64,000 bases of DNA, from NCBI RefSeq assembly GCF_012275445.1, contig NZ_JAAZQK010000006.1, positions 386,825 to 450,824 of the forward strand, read 5' to 3'. This document shows, piece by piece, positions 1 through 9,680 of the stretch. Made by a program: the position numbers and the translations under genes. This DNA is from Rhizobacter sp. SG703. Its GTDB lineage: Bacteria; Pseudomonadota; Gammaproteobacteria; Burkholderiales; Burkholderiaceae_C. Each line of letters starts with the position of its first letter. Within the stretch, counting starts at the first letter, position 1. The notes beneath the pieces are model-generated. The model was not told where the DNA came from. It searched no databases and saw nothing but the letters and a program-made list of their open reading frames with translations.

Positions 1-472
1 GCTCGCCGTGCCGGCTCATCCAGCCGGCCTGGCGGGCCGGCACGCCGACCATCAGCGCGAAATCCGGCACGTCGCGGTGGACCACCGCGCCGGCGCCGAT
101 GAAGGCGTAGCGGCCCACCGTGTGCCCGCAGACGATGGTGCAGTTGGCGCCCAGTGTCGCGCCCCGGCGCACCAGCGTGCGGCGGTATTCGTTCTTGCGC
201 GTGACCGCCGAGCGCGGGTTGTAGACGTTGGTGAAGACCATGCTCGGGCCGCAGAACACGTCGTCTTCGAGCGTCACCGCGTCGTAGACCGACACGTTGT
301 TCTGGATCTTCACGTTGTGGCCGATGCGCACGTCGTTGCCGACGTAGACGCCCTGGCCCAGCGAGCAGCCGTCGCCGATGCGGGCGCCGGCGCAGACATG
401 GGCGAAGTGCCAGACGCGGGTGCCGGCGCCGAGCTGCGCGCCGTCGTCGACGATGGCGGACGGATGGATCAT
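1..472 (-). CDS. wlbB: UDP-2-acetamido-3-amino-glucuronate N-acetyltransferase-like protein, partial (3' end cut)
   Basis: Left-handed beta-helix acetyltransferase; 157 codons are visible, starting [18 protein letters not shown], and the C-terminus runs off the left edge. The hexapeptide rhythm ([62 protein letters not shown]) is clear, with the catalytic-type His in FAHV. WlbB/WbpD proteins acetylate the 3-amino group of UDP-GlcNAc(3NH2)A during synthesis of diacetamido-uronic acid sugars for O-antigen or capsule. The start overlaps the stop of the upstream dehydrogenase (TGATG, one shared base), so the two are translationally coupled. The exact substrate is inferred from the pairing; other sugar N-acetyltransferases of this fold are possible. 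Confidence 0.8.
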   Translation of the reverse strand, partial: MIHPSAIVDDGAQLGAGTRVWHFAHVCAGARIGDGCSLGQGVYVGNDVRIGHNVKIQNNVSVYDAVTLEDDVFCGPSMVFTNVYNPRSAVTRKNEYRRTLVRRGATLGANCTIVCGHTVGRYAFIGAGAVVHRDVPDFALMVGVPARQAGWMSRHGE

Positions 473-1530
473 CAAAACACCAGCGGCAGGCCGACCCGCA
501 CACCGTCGCGCGCCGAGCGGTAGCCGGCGATCAGCACCTCGAGCGAGCGCAGCCCCTCGTAGCCGTCGACCTCGGCATGCGCCTCGCCGCGCAGCGTGTT
601 GATCACGTTGTCGTAGTACAGCGGGTGGCCGGGGCCGTAGACCGACGTGACGCCATAGCTGGCGTCGGCCACCTTCGCGTCGTCGTCGTGCGGCGTGTCG
701 AACTCCCAGTGCTCGATCTTGTTGACGGCCACGCCGCCGATCCGCACCGTGCCGCGCTCGCCGAGCAGCGTGATGCTGCCTTCGAAGTTCTTGTTGTGCG
801 TCAGCATCGTCACGTTGATCGAGGCCAGCGCGCCGCTGCGCAGCCGCAGGCTCATCACGCCGGTGTCTTCGGCCTCGATGTTGCGCGACAGCGTCGCGGT
901 GTAGGCATGCACGTTGTCGACCGGGCCGACCAGCCAGTCGACCATGTCGACGTAGTGGCTCGCCTGGTTCATGAAGGCGCCGCCGTCCATGTCCCAGCGG
1001 CCGCGCCACGGCGCCGCGTCGTAATACGCCTGCGGACGGGTCCAGAACACGTTGACCGTCACCATCGCGAGCTTGCCGAAGCGACCCTGGTCCACCGCGC
1101 GCTTGACCAGCTGCAGCGTCGCGTTGAGCCGGTTCTGCTTGACGACGAACAGCTTGACGCCGGCATCGCGGCAGGCGCGCACCATCGCGACGCCCTCGTC
1201 CCACTTGGTCGCCATCGGCTTTTCGCTGAGCACGTGGCGGCCGGCCTGCGCGACCTTGATCGCCTGGCGCGGGTGCAGCCCGCTCGGCGTGGCCAGCACC
1301 ACCAGGTCGGCATCGCTCGCTGCCAGCAGCGCGTCGAGCGACGAGAAGCCCTGCGCACCGGTCAGCGCAACCGCCTTGGCCAGCAGCTCGGGCTGGTTGT
1401 CGCAGACCGCCACCCATTCGGCGCGGTCGGCATGCTGCTTCAGCGCGGCGATGTGGTTCTGCGCGATGCGCCCGCAGCCCACCAGCGCCAGGCGCAGCTT
1501 GCGGTCACGGATGATGGAGGGTGTCGGCAT
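472..1530 (-). CDS. wlbA: Gfo/Idh/MocA oxidoreductase, probable UDP-N-acetylglucosaminuronate 3-dehydrogenase
   Basis: 352 residues. Rossmann fold near the N-terminus with GCGRIAQNH (about residues 18-26), the family EKPMA motif near residue 102 (catalytic Lys), and a C-terminal GFO_IDH_MocA_C domain containing [17 protein letters not shown]. WlbA/WbpB oxidises the 3-OH of UDP-GlcNAcA using NAD, first step toward the 3-amino sugar; the adjacent acetyltransferase performs a later step. First gene of the visible pair; the aminotransferase (WlbC/WbpE) expected in this pathway would lie beyond the left edge. Family assignment is secure; substrate is inferred from context. Confidence 0.82.
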   Translation of the reverse strand: MPTPSIIRDRKLRLALVGCGRIAQNHIAALKQHADRAEWVAVCDNQPELLAKAVALTGAQGFSSLDALLAASDADLVVLATPSGLHPRQAIKVAQAGRHVLSEKPMATKWDEGVAMVRACRDAGVKLFVVKQNRLNATLQLVKRAVDQGRFGKLAMVTVNVFWTRPQAYYDAAPWRGRWDMDGGAFMNQASHYVDMVDWLVGPVDNVHAYTATLSRNIEAEDTGVMSLRLRSGALASINVTMLTHNKNFEGSITLLGERGTVRIGGVAVNKIEHWEFDTPHDDDAKVADASYGVTSVYGPGHPLYYDNVINTLRGEAHAEVDGYEGLRSLEVLIAGYRSARDGVRVGLPLVF

Positions 1531-1618
1531 GGGTCTCGAAGGCAGGGGCCCCGCGGGGCAAACGGGCGATTTTATTCGGCCGGGCGCGCCCCGGCCGGGG
1601 AATCCCGGGCCGTCCGCC

Positions 1619-1624
1619 TAAAAT
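1619..1624 (+). promoter_or_regulatory. possible -10 box of lysS
   Basis: TAAAAT (5/6 match to TATAAT) lies 24 bases before the lysS start codon; no convincing -35 box is seen at 16-18 bases upstream. The same string precedes ychF in this window, which mildly supports it. Confidence 0.3.
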
Positions 1625-1648
1625 TGCGGCGCATTTCCAGAGCCCTTC

Positions 1649-3154
1649 ATGACCCAGACCACCCCTCCCCAGCCGCCCGAAGACGAAAACAAGCTGATCG
1701 CCGAACGCCGCGAGAAGCTGTCCGCGATCCGCCAGCAGGGCGTCGCGTTCCCGAACGACTTCAAGCCGAAGCACCATGCGCTCGACCTGATCCGCAAGTA
1801 CGGCGAGATCCCGAACGAAGAACTGGAACCGCAGGGCATCGTCGTCAGCCTGGGCGGGCGGATGATGCTGAAGCGGATGATGGGCAAGGCCAGCTTCGCG
1901 ACGCTGCAGGACTCGACCGGCCGCCTGCAGCTGTTCGTCACCAAGGACGCGCTGGGCGACGAGGTCTATGCCGCGTTCAAGCACTGGGACCTGGGCGACA
2001 TCCTCGGTGCCGAAGGCACGTTGTTCCGCACCAAGACCGGCGAGCTGTCGGTGCGCGTGACCACGCTGCGCCTGCTGACCAAGAGCCTGCGGCCGCTGCC
2101 GGACAAGTTCCACGGCATGGCCGACCAGGAGCAGAAGTACCGCCAGCGGTACGTCGACCTGATCACCGACGAAGAGGCGCGCAAGCGCTTCGTCGCGCGC
2201 AGCAAGGCGCTCGGCTCGATCCGCCACTTCATGCTCGAGCACGGCTTCATGGAGGTCGAGACGCCGATGCTGCACCCGATCCCCGGCGGCGCGAATGCCA
2301 AGCCCTTCGTCACCCACCACAACGCGCTCGACCAGGAGATGTTCCTGCGCATCGCGCCCGAGCTGTACCTGAAGCGGCTGGTGGTCGGCGGTTTCGAGCG
2401 GGTGTTCGAGGTGAACCGCAACTTCCGCAACGAAGGCATCTCGGTGCGCCACAACCCCGAGTTCACGATGATGGAGTTCTATGCGGCCTGGTGGAACCAC
2501 CATGACGTGATGGACTTCACCGAGCAGGTGCTGCGCCATGCCGCGCGCCAGGCGACCGGCTCGGCCAGCCTCAGCTACGCCGGCAAGCCGGTCGACCTCG
2601 ACAAGCCGTTCACGCGGCTGACGGTGCGCGATTCGCTGGTGGTGCACGCCGGCCTGAGCGAAGCCGAAGCCGGCGATGCGCAGGTGCTGCGCGCGACGCT
2701 GAAGTCGCTGGGCGAGGAAGCGCCGGCGCACTGGAACCTGCCCGAGCTGCAGTTCGGGCTGTTCGAGGCCGCGGTCGAAGAGAAGCTCTGGCACCCGACC
2801 TTCATCATCGACTACCCGGTCGAGGTGTCGCCGCTGGCCCGCGCATCCGACGCCAACCCCGGCATCGCCGAGCGCTTCGAGCTCTTCATGACCGGCCGCG
2901 AGTACGCGAACGGCTTCTCGGAGCTGAACGACGCCGAGGACCAGGCGGCCCGCTTCCACGCGCAGGCGGCCAACAAGGAGGCCGGCGACGAAGAGGCGAT
3001 GTTCTACGACGCCGACTTCATCCGCGCGCTCGAATACGGCATGCCGCCGACCGGCGGTTGCGGCATCGGCATCGACCGGCTGATGATGCTGATCACCGAC
3101 AGCCCGAGCATCCGCGACGTGATCCTGTTCCCGTCGCTGCGCAAGGAAAGCTGA
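1649..3154 (+). CDS. lysS: lysyl-tRNA synthetase, class II
   Basis: 501 residues, the usual LysRS-II length. N-terminal OB-fold anticodon-binding domain (roughly residues 60-150), then the class II catalytic core: motif 2 region with [22 protein letters not shown], with the catalytic Arg and Glu, and motif 3 [12 protein letters not shown] near the C-terminus. Charges tRNA-Lys with lysine in the cytosol. A 6-bp dyad (CGGCTC/GAGCCG, 3161-3185) follows the stop but has no T run. Stands as the first gene of a short plus-strand pair with the methyltransferase 63 bases downstream. Confidence 0.98.
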   Translation: MTQTTPPQPPEDENKLIAERREKLSAIRQQGVAFPNDFKPKHHALDLIRKYGEIPNEELEPQGIVVSLGGRMMLKRMMGKASFATLQDSTGRLQLFVTKDALGDEVYAAFKHWDLGDILGAEGTLFRTKTGELSVRVTTLRLLTKSLRPLPDKFHGMADQEQKYRQRYVDLITDEEARKRFVARSKALGSIRHFMLEHGFMEVETPMLHPIPGGANAKPFVTHHNALDQEMFLRIAPELYLKRLVVGGFERVFEVNRNFRNEGISVRHNPEFTMMEFYAAWWNHHDVMDFTEQVLRHAARQATGSASLSYAGKPVDLDKPFTRLTVRDSLVVHAGLSEAEAGDAQVLRATLKSLGEEAPAHWNLPELQFGLFEAAVEEKLWHPTFIIDYPVEVSPLARASDANPGIAERFELFMTGREYANGFSELNDAEDQAARFHAQAANKEAGDEEAMFYDADFIRALEYGMPPTGGCGIGIDRLMMLITDSPSIRDVILFPSLRKES

Positions 3155-3217
3155 GATCGACGGCTCCCGGCCTCGCCGAGAGCCGCGCTCGACGCCGCCG
3201 GGCGCCTACACTGCCGG

Positions 3218-3919
3218 ATGCCTGGATACCTGATCAAGCACGAGGACATCGCCGTCGACGGCGTGCCCGACCTGCACATTCGCTCGCTGCTGGACCGCCA
3301 GCAGTTCTCCGACCCGCAGGGCCTGGCGCTCAGCCAGGGCATCTCGTCGGCCGCGTGGCCGCTGTTCGGGCTGCTGTGGCCGTCCGGCCTGCAACTGGCC
3401 GGGCGCATGGCGGCGCGGACGATGGTGGCGGGCGAGCGCATCCTCGAGATCGGCTGCGGCCTCGCGCTCGCGAGCCTGGTGAGCCACCGCCGCGGTGCCG
3501 ACGTGACGGCCAGCGACTGCCATCCGCTGGCGGCCGAGTTCCTGGCCGAGAACCTGCGCCTGAACCAGCTGCCGCCGATGGCCTACCGGCATGGCCAGTG
3601 GTCCGAATCGGCGACCGACCTGCTGCCGCCGGTGCCGCAGGACCAGCAGACCCTCAGCGGCCGCTTCGAGCTGGTGATCGGCAGCGACATCCTCTACGAG
3701 CGCGATGACGGCGGGCTGCTCGCCGGCTTCATCGGCCGCCACGTCGCGCAGCGCGCCGAGGTCTGGATCGTCGACCCGAACCGCGGCAACCGCGCCAAGT
3801 TCAGCAAGCAGATGGCGGCGATGGGCTTCTCGCTGCAGGAAGAACCGCTGCAGCAGGCGGCCGATGCGACGCACGCAGCGTACAAGGGGCGGCTGCTGGT
3901 GTACCGCAACGCCGACTGA
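3218..3919 (+). CDS. class I SAM-dependent methyltransferase (lysine methyltransferase / nicotinamide N-methyltransferase-like)
   Basis: 233 residues. SAM-binding motif I is ILEIGCGLALASLVSHRRG followed by the motif II acidic residue in VTASDCHPLA, and a motif IV-like FELVIGSDILYERD. This arrangement is typical of the METTL21/NNMT-like small methyltransferases that modify protein lysines or small amines. Substrate cannot be read from the sequence. Ends 12 bases before the convergent crotonase stop; probably co-transcribed with lysS. Confidence 0.8.
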   Translation: MPGYLIKHEDIAVDGVPDLHIRSLLDRQQFSDPQGLALSQGISSAAWPLFGLLWPSGLQLAGRMAARTMVAGERILEIGCGLALASLVSHRRGADVTASDCHPLAAEFLAENLRLNQLPPMAYRHGQWSESATDLLPPVPQDQQTLSGRFELVIGSDILYERDDGGLLAGFIGRHVAQRAEVWIVDPNRGNRAKFSKQMAAMGFSLQEEPLQQAADATHAAYKGRLLVYRNAD

Positions 3920-3930
3920 GCCTTCGGGGC

Positions 3931-4719
3931 TCAGCGGTGCTTGAAGGCCGGCTTGCGCTTGTTGACGAAGGCGTCCATGCCTTCCTTCTGGTCCTCGGTC
4001 GCGAACAGCGCGTGGAACATCCGGCGCTCGAACTGGATGCCCTCCGACAACGGGCCCTCGTAGGCGCGGTTCACCGCCTCCTTGGCCATCATCACGCTCG
4101 GCCCGCCGAATTCGCAGATCGCCTGCGCGGCCGCCAGCGTCACGCTCAGCAGCTCGGCCGCCGGCACCACGCGCGACACCAGCCCGGCGCGCTCGGCCTC
4201 GGCGGCGTCCATCATGCGGCCGGTCAGCACCATGTCCATCGCCTTGGCCTTGCCGATCGCGCGCGGCAGCCGCTGCGTGCCGCCGGCGCCGGGGATGATG
4301 CCGAGCTTGATCTCCGGCTGGCCGAACTTCGCGCTGTCGGCCGCGATGATGAAGTCGCACATCATCGCGAGCTCGCAGCCGCCGCCCAACGCGAAGCCGC
4401 TCACCGCGGCGATCACCGGCTTGCGCACGCTGCGGATGGTCTCCCAGTTGCGCGTGATGTAGTCGCTCTTGTAGACGTCCATGAAGTTCCAGCCCGCCAT
4501 CGCACCGATGTCGGCCCCCGCCGCGAAGGCCTTCTCGCTGCCGGTGACCACCATGCAGCCGATGGTCTCGTCGGCATCGAAGGCCTTCAGCGCCGCGCCG
4601 AGCTCGTTCATCAGCGTGTCGTTCAGCGCGTTCAGCTGCTTCGGCCGGCTCAGCGTGACGACGCCGATGCGCAGCGGACCGCTGCCCTGGACGTCGGTGA
4701 CGATGCATTCGTAGCTCAT
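3931..4719 (-). CDS. enoyl-CoA hydratase (crotonase family)
   Basis: 262 residues from MSYECIV; this start is chosen because AAGGAGAC sits five bases upstream, whereas the upstream in-frame ATG at 4749 has no ribosome site. Oxyanion-hole and active-site segments are intact: [22 protein letters not shown] (first catalytic Glu) and [17 protein letters not shown] (second Glu). Hydrates trans-2-enoyl-CoA to 3-hydroxyacyl-CoA in beta-oxidation or aromatic/amino-acid degradation. No other beta-oxidation gene is adjacent, so the physiological pathway is unknown. Confidence 0.93.
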   Translation of the reverse strand: MSYECIVTDVQGSGPLRIGVVTLSRPKQLNALNDTLMNELGAALKAFDADETIGCMVVTGSEKAFAAGADIGAMAGWNFMDVYKSDYITRNWETIRSVRKPVIAAVSGFALGGGCELAMMCDFIIAADSAKFGQPEIKLGIIPGAGGTQRLPRAIGKAKAMDMVLTGRMMDAAEAERAGLVSRVVPAAELLSVTLAAAQAICEFGGPSVMMAKEAVNRAYEGPLSEGIQFERRMFHALFATEDQKEGMDAFVNKRKPAFKHR

Positions 4720-4768
4720 CGGAGTCTCCTTCGGTGGATGTTCTGGCAACAGTGTAGGCAGGTCACGC

Positions 4769-5902
4769 TCACGACGCCGCGAGTTCGGGCTTGCGCTTGA
4801 TCATCAGGTCGACCCAGGTGTCGGCGTCCTGGTGGATGCGGATGCGCAGCGGCAGGTAGCGCATGCTCGGCGCGATCCACATCTCGGGGATCAGGTCGCC
4901 GCCGCGCGGTTGCCGGCGCGGCTTCACGCGGAAGGCCGGCACCTCGCCGAAGTCGGTGTACAGCGTCTCCTCCTCGAGCACGTCGTAGGTCCACGGCTCG
5001 ACGCGGAACGGCAGCGCCAGCGGGATCTCGACGCTCTCGCCGGTGCGCAGCTTCTGCGGCTGCGTCGTGAACAGCCAGGTCAGCTGCACGAACTGGCTCG
5101 CGGTGTCCTGCACGCCCGGCCAGCGGATGCGGCGCTGCCCGTTGGCCAGCACCACCGCATCGGGCAGCAGCTGCATCGACACGCGCTGGTCGTCGCGCAG
5201 CATCACGTGGGTCAGCTGGTCGTAGCGGGTCGGGTACAGGCCATCGGCGGTCAGCTGGCCTTCGCTCGTCAGCCGGCGCGATGCCGTGGGCGCGAACGAC
5301 AGCCCGATGACCACGTCGACGTTCACCTGGTAGCGGTTGCCGTCGCGGATCCATTCGACCTGCGCCTCGCCGTCGACGTGTCCGCGGAAATTGCCGGTCA
5401 GCACGTAGCTGAGGCGGGTCGAGCCGGGCCATTCGAACGCGGCCGGCGCGGAGGCCGCGCCGTCGACGGCGACCGGCGACGGCTCGGGCAGCGGTGCCGA
5501 GGCGGCCGCGGCAGGCGCCGAGGCGACGGGTTCGGGTTCGGCCGCGGCGACGACCTCGGGGACGGGCTCGCGGACGGGCTCGGGTACCGGCTCGACCGGT
5601 ACGGCCGACGCGGCGGGTTCGACCGGCGACGGCAGCGCCGGCGCAGCGGCAGCCGCGCGTGCCACCCGCTTCGGCGGCGGCTTCGGCGCCGGCACGACAG
5701 CGACCGGCACCGTCGGCTGCAGCTCGCGCACGTAGGCCACCTGCAGCCGCTGCGGCATCGGCGCCACCGAGAACGCGCCCATCCGGTCGGCGAGCTGGCG
5801 CGTCACGCAGCCGTGCACCGCCAGCACGCCCAGCACCAGCGTCAGCAACGCCGCGCGGCGCCGGGGCGTCGCGCGCAAGCGTCCGGTCAGCCGCGCATCC
5901 AT
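4769..5902 (-). CDS. DUF3108 domain protein, membrane-anchored or periplasmic
   Basis: 377 residues from [13 protein letters not shown]. An N-terminal hydrophobic anchor (about residues 17-32, [13 protein letters not shown]) is followed by a long Ala/Pro/Val/Glu-rich linker (residues ~60-130) reminiscent of TonB-like spacers, then a DUF3108 beta-sandwich domain beginning at [17 protein letters not shown]. Such proteins are exported and of unknown function. Its start overlaps the 3' end of the M61 peptidase gene by 16 bases, so it is probably translated from the same message. Confidence 0.82.
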   Translation of the reverse strand: MDARLTGRLRATPRRRAALLTLVLGVLAVHGCVTRQLADRMGAFSVAPMPQRLQVAYVRELQPTVPVAVVPAPKPPPKRVARAAAAAPALPSPVEPAASAVPVEPVPEPVREPVPEVVAAAEPEPVASAPAAAASAPLPEPSPVAVDGAASAPAAFEWPGSTRLSYVLTGNFRGHVDGEAQVEWIRDGNRYQVNVDVVIGLSFAPTASRRLTSEGQLTADGLYPTRYDQLTHVMLRDDQRVSMQLLPDAVVLANGQRRIRWPGVQDTASQFVQLTWLFTTQPQKLRTGESVEIPLALPFRVEPWTYDVLEEETLYTDFGEVPAFRVKPRRQPRGGDLIPEMWIAPSMRYLPLRIRIHQDADTWVDLMIKRKPELAAS

Positions 5903-7662
5903 GCCTGCCGCAGGGACTGCGCGGCGGCGGCGGAAGGCGTGTCGGACACGGGTGCGGGCGACAGCGCGACCGCACCGCTGTCCGGCGCCGCGGCGGCCGC
6001 CAGCGGCAGGTGCAGCAGGCGCTGGTCGCGCGACACCAGCAGCGTCGCCGTGCCGTCGTCCGGCAGCAGCCGCAGCAGGTCGTCGAGCCGGCGCAGCCGC
6101 CAGTCGTCGACGCCGAGCAGTTCGTCGCCGGCCGCGAGCCCGGCCGCTTCGGCCGCACCGCCGCGCAGCACATGGCTCACCTTGATGCCGGTCAGCGCGC
6201 TCTCGGAGACCCGCAGGCCGAGCCGCTGCGCGAGCGTCGGCGCCTGCTGCGTCCAGCGGACGCCGACGCGCTGCAGCAGCTCCTTCAGCGGCAGGTCGCC
6301 GGTGCCGTGCACCCAGGCCTGCAGCTCCTTCGCCATCGATCGGCCGCCCACCTCGTGCAGCACCGCCGCGATGTCGTCCTGCGAGATCGGCCCGCCGTCG
6401 CTGCGCGCCCACAGCCCGCGCATCACGTCGTCCAGCGAACCCTGGCCGCGCGTGCGCAGCGTCAGGTCGAGCGCCAGCGCGACCAGCGAGCCCTTCGTGT
6501 AGTAGCTGATCGTCGCGTTCGGCGTGTTCTCGTCGCCGCGGTAGTACTTGACCCAGGCATCGAAGCTCGCCTGCGCGACGCTCTGCACCTGGCGGCCCGG
6601 CGCGGCCAGCACGCCGGTCACCGTCTTGGCCAGCAGCTTCAGGTAGCGCGCCTCGTCGATCAGGCCGGCGCGCAACAGCAGCAGGTCGTCGTAGTACGAG
6701 GTGAAGCCCTCGAAGAACCACAGCAGCTCGGTGTAGTTCTCCTGCGTGTAGTCGTAGCGGGCGAACTCGGCCGGGCGCAGGCGCTTGACGTTCCAGGTGT
6801 GGAAGTATTCATGGCTGATCAGCCCGAGCAGCGTCACGTAGCCGTCGCCCGGCTCGCCCGCGGCCTTCGGATCGGCATCGGCCCGCGCGCGCTGCGGCAG
6901 GTCGCGCCGCGCGGCGATCAGCGCGGTGCTGGCCCGGTGCTCCAGCCCGCCGTAGCCGTCGTCCACCGCGTTCAGCATGAACACGTAGCGCTTGAAATGC
7001 GGCTTCCTGCGGCCATGCCAGAACGCGATCTCGGCCTCGCAGATGCGGCGTGCATCGGCCAGCAGGCGTTCGCCGTCGAAGTCGGGCAGTGCGCCGGCCA
7101 CGATGAACTCGTGCGGCACGCCGGCCGCCTTGAACTCGCCGCGCCAGAAGTCGCCCAGCTCCACCGGGTGGTCGACCAGCTCGTCGTAGTCGCCCGCCTG
7201 GTACAGGCCCTGGCCGCGCGCATCGGTCTTGACGGCCGGCAGCGCGGTGCCCACGCGCCAGCCCTTCGGCAACCCGCGCATCTCGACGGCATGCGCCTCG
7301 GCCTCGCGCCCTTCGACCCGCAGGAAGGTGCTGGTGCCGTTGAAGAAGCCGCGCCGCGCATCGAGGAAGGCGGTGCGCACCGAGGTGTCGAACGCATAGA
7401 CCAGGTAGCTGACGGTCAGCGCGCCGCGGCCGTCGCAGGGCGCCAGCCAGGTGGCCTTGTCGAGCTGCTGCAGCGCGAGCTCGCGCGAGCCCTGGCGCGC
7501 CTGCAACTGCGACAGATGGCGCGCGAACTCGCGCACCAGGTAGCTGCCGGGGATCCAGGCCGGCAGGCTCAGGCGCTGTTGCGCCGCCGGCTGCGGCACG
7601 GTGAGCGTGACGCGAAACTGGTGCGCGTGCACATCGGCGATCTCGATGCGGTAGGAAATCAT
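5887..7662 (-). CDS. M61 family metallopeptidase with PDZ domain (glycyl aminopeptidase-like)
   Basis: 591 residues. The zinc site HEYFH lies at residues 284-288 (HExxH), followed by NVKRLRP and the downstream FEGFTSYYDD segment that supplies the third zinc ligand (Glu). N-terminal peptidase_M61_N beta domain, catalytic domain to about residue 450, then a PDZ domain near residues 490-570. Related enzymes release N-terminal glycine and probably work on secreted or periplasmic peptides. No obvious signal peptide, so location is uncertain. Followed by the DUF3108 gene with a 16-base overlap. Confidence 0.92.
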   Translation of the reverse strand: MISYRIEIADVHAHQFRVTLTVPQPAAQQRLSLPAWIPGSYLVREFARHLSQLQARQGSRELALQQLDKATWLAPCDGRGALTVSYLVYAFDTSVRTAFLDARRGFFNGTSTFLRVEGREAEAHAVEMRGLPKGWRVGTALPAVKTDARGQGLYQAGDYDELVDHPVELGDFWRGEFKAAGVPHEFIVAGALPDFDGERLLADARRICEAEIAFWHGRRKPHFKRYVFMLNAVDDGYGGLEHRASTALIAARRDLPQRARADADPKAAGEPGDGYVTLLGLISHEYFHTWNVKRLRPAEFARYDYTQENYTELLWFFEGFTSYYDDLLLLRAGLIDEARYLKLLAKTVTGVLAAPGRQVQSVAQASFDAWVKYYRGDENTPNATISYYTKGSLVALALDLTLRTRGQGSLDDVMRGLWARSDGGPISQDDIAAVLHEVGGRSMAKELQAWVHGTGDLPLKELLQRVGVRWTQQAPTLAQRLGLRVSESALTGIKVSHVLRGGAAEAAGLAAGDELLGVDDWRLRRLDDLLRLLPDDGTATLLVSRDQRLLHLPLAAAAAPDSGAVALSPAPVSDTPSAAAAQSLRQAWMRG

Positions 7663-7672
7663 GGGATCAGGT

Positions 7673-7690
7673 CGCGAGCAGGCGCTCGCG
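7673..7690 (-). promoter_or_regulatory. small hairpin in the leader of the M61 peptidase gene
   Basis: CGCGAGC and GCTCGCG form a perfect 7-bp stem with a 4-base loop, ending 10 bases before the M61 start codon. There is no T run, so it is not a classic terminator; it may be chance in GC-rich DNA or affect translation initiation. Confidence 0.25.
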
Positions 7691-7744
7691 CAGCGGTTTC
7701 TGCGGGCGCCATTGTCACCGCAGGGGCCGCCCTGCGCAGTGGAA

Positions 7745-8464
7745 CTACTTGCTGCTGGCGACCAGCTGCTTCTCGATCTGGTCGAGCGGCATCGCGCCGG
7801 GGAAGCGCGTGCCGTCGGCGAACACCAGCGCCGGCGTGCCGTTGATGCGGTATTTCTTGCCCATCGCGAGGTTGCGCTCGAACGGCGTCTCGCAGTTGCC
7901 CATCGACCGCGGCGGCTGCTCGCTGCGCAGCATCCAGCCGAGCCATGCCTTGCTCGGTTCCTTCGAGCACCAGATGTCGCGCGACTTCTGCGGCGAATCG
8001 CCGCCGAGGATCGGGTACAGGAAGGTGTAGACGGTGACGTCCTTGATCTTCTGCAGGTCGGCCTCGAAGCGGCGGCAGTAGCCGCAGTTCGGGTCGGCGA
8101 AGACGGCGATGCGGCGCGCGCCGGTGCCGTTCTTCCAGACCATCGCGTCCTTCAGCGGCAAGCTCGCGAAGTCGATCGCGGTCAGCTTGTTGATGCGCGC
8201 CTCGGTCAGGTTGGTGCGCGCCTTCGTGTCGATCAGCGAGCCCTCGATCAGGTAGTTGCCCTGCTCGTCGGTGTAGAGGATCTCGGTGCCCATGCGCACT
8301 TCGTAGAGGCCGGGGATCGGCGTCTTGCCGACCTCGTCGATCTTCGGCAGGTTGGTCAGGCGCTCGGCGAGGTTCTTGCGGATCTGCGCCTCGTCGGCGT
8401 GGGCCAGCGGGGCCAGCGCCAACGCGGCGGCGAGGAAGGATCGGGTCAGCGGTGTGCGCAGCAT
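7745..8464 (-). CDS. dsbC: thiol:disulfide interchange protein DsbC
   Basis: 239 residues with a Sec signal peptide ([23 protein letters not shown]). N-terminal DsbC dimerisation domain (about residues 24-85), then a thioredoxin fold with the active site CGYC at residues 127-130 and an additional cysteine pair (IWCSK, NCETP) as in Escherichia coli DsbC. Isomerises wrong disulfides in periplasmic proteins and is kept reduced by DsbD. Followed on the same strand by the M61 peptidase after 82 bases; 14 bases downstream of the UbiH-type gene. Confidence 0.96.
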   Translation of the reverse strand: MLRTPLTRSFLAAALALAPLAHADEAQIRKNLAERLTNLPKIDEVGKTPIPGLYEVRMGTEILYTDEQGNYLIEGSLIDTKARTNLTEARINKLTAIDFASLPLKDAMVWKNGTGARRIAVFADPNCGYCRRFEADLQKIKDVTVYTFLYPILGGDSPQKSRDIWCSKEPSKAWLGWMLRSEQPPRSMGNCETPFERNLAMGKKYRINGTPALVFADGTRFPGAMPLDQIEKQLVASSK

Positions 8465-8478
8465 GGCAAGGCCTTCAA

Positions 8479-9591
8479 TCAGGTGTCGAGCGCCCGGGCG
8501 GTCAGCCAGCGCTTCAGCGGGGACAGGTGGTTGACCAGAGTCATGCCGCGGTTGCGAAGTTCCCGCACCGCGGCCTGGTCCGTCGAAAACAACCGCCACA
8601 GACCGCCGGTCAATTCTCCCATCGCCCGGGTCGGGGCCAGGCGTGAGCGTTCGTAACGGCGCAGCAGCTTGGCGTCGGACAGCTCGCGCCACGGTTCGCG
8701 CGCCGCCAGCACCGCCGACAGCGACGCCACGTCGGCCAGCCCGAGGTTCAGGCCCTGCCCGGCCAGCGGGTGCACCACATGCGCCGCATCGCCCAGCAGC
8801 ACCCAGCCGGGGCCGCACCAGGCGCTGGCGCTCGCCTGCACCAGCGGCCAGCCGGCGCGCGCCGAGGCCAGCGCCAGCCGGCCGCAGGCGCCGCCGGTGG
8901 CATCGTTCAATTCCTGCTCGAACGCCGCAGCGTCGAGCGCCAGCAGCGCCTGCGCCCGGGCCTGCGGCAGCGACCAGACCAGCGCATGCGAACAACCCGG
9001 CTGCGGCAAATCGAACGGCAGCAACGCGAGGATGTCGGGAGCACGGAACCACTGCCGCGCGGTGTGGCGGTGCGGCTGGTCGGCCACCAGGCGCGCCGCG
9101 ATCGCGACCTGCCCGTAGTCGTGGCGCTCGAAGCGCACGCCCAGCGCGGCCCGCGAGGCCGACGCCTTGCCTTCGCACAAGGCGGTCAGCGGCGCCTGCA
9201 CGTCGGCGTCGGGCGCCAGCAGCTCGACATGCGGCGAGTAGCGCACCGCGGTGGCGAGCGCCTGTTCCAGCGCGGCCACGTCGGTGATGAAGGCCAGCTC
9301 GGCCACGTGCTGCTGCCAGGCCGAGAATTCGAGCGCGGCGCCGGCCGCATCGCCTTCGACGCGCATCTCGTGCACTGCGGTCGCCGCGCCGGGCGGCAAC
9401 GCCTCCCAGACCTTCAGCGCGCCCAGCAGCGCGACCGACGCGCGGTTCAGCGCATAGGCCCGCACGTCCTCGCCGGCATGGGCGACGGCATCGGGCACCA
9501 GCGCGACGCGCAGGCCCTGGCGGGCCAGCGACAAGGCGAGCGCCTGGCCGACGATGCCGGCCCCTCGGACACACAGATCGAAGCGTTTCAT
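8479..9591 (-). CDS. FAD-dependent UbiH/UbiF-family hydroxylase
   Basis: 370 residues. N-terminal FAD dinucleotide-binding motif GAGIVGQALALSLARQG and the C-terminal family signature GDAAHVVHPLAGQGLNLGLADV, which binds the flavin ribityl chain. The family hydroxylates the ubiquinone ring (UbiH, UbiF, UbiI, UbiM). Which ring position this one modifies cannot be decided without a tree; its low similarity to textbook UbiH in the substrate domain leaves that open. Fourteen bases separate it from dsbC. Confidence 0.88.
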   Translation of the reverse strand: MKRFDLCVRGAGIVGQALALSLARQGLRVALVPDAVAHAGEDVRAYALNRASVALLGALKVWEALPPGAATAVHEMRVEGDAAGAALEFSAWQQHVAELAFITDVAALEQALATAVRYSPHVELLAPDADVQAPLTALCEGKASASRAALGVRFERHDYGQVAIAARLVADQPHRHTARQWFRAPDILALLPFDLPQPGCSHALVWSLPQARAQALLALDAAAFEQELNDATGGACGRLALASARAGWPLVQASASAWCGPGWVLLGDAAHVVHPLAGQGLNLGLADVASLSAVLAAREPWRELSDAKLLRRYERSRLAPTRAMGELTGGLWRLFSTDQAAVRELRNRGMTLVNHLSPLKRWLTARALDT

Positions 9592-9680
9592 GAGGTTTCA
9601 TTGTAGGGATCGGCACCACCCTGGCGCCCTTGAGGGCAGAATCGGTGCCCCCACGCTGCACCCCTGCGGTCGACCGACTG

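Noticed and set aside
1577-1597. 8-bp GC hairpin (CGGCCGGG/CCCGGCCG) between wlbA and lysS
   Set aside because: No T run in either useful direction and no gene that needs ending there; left as chance structure in the leader region.
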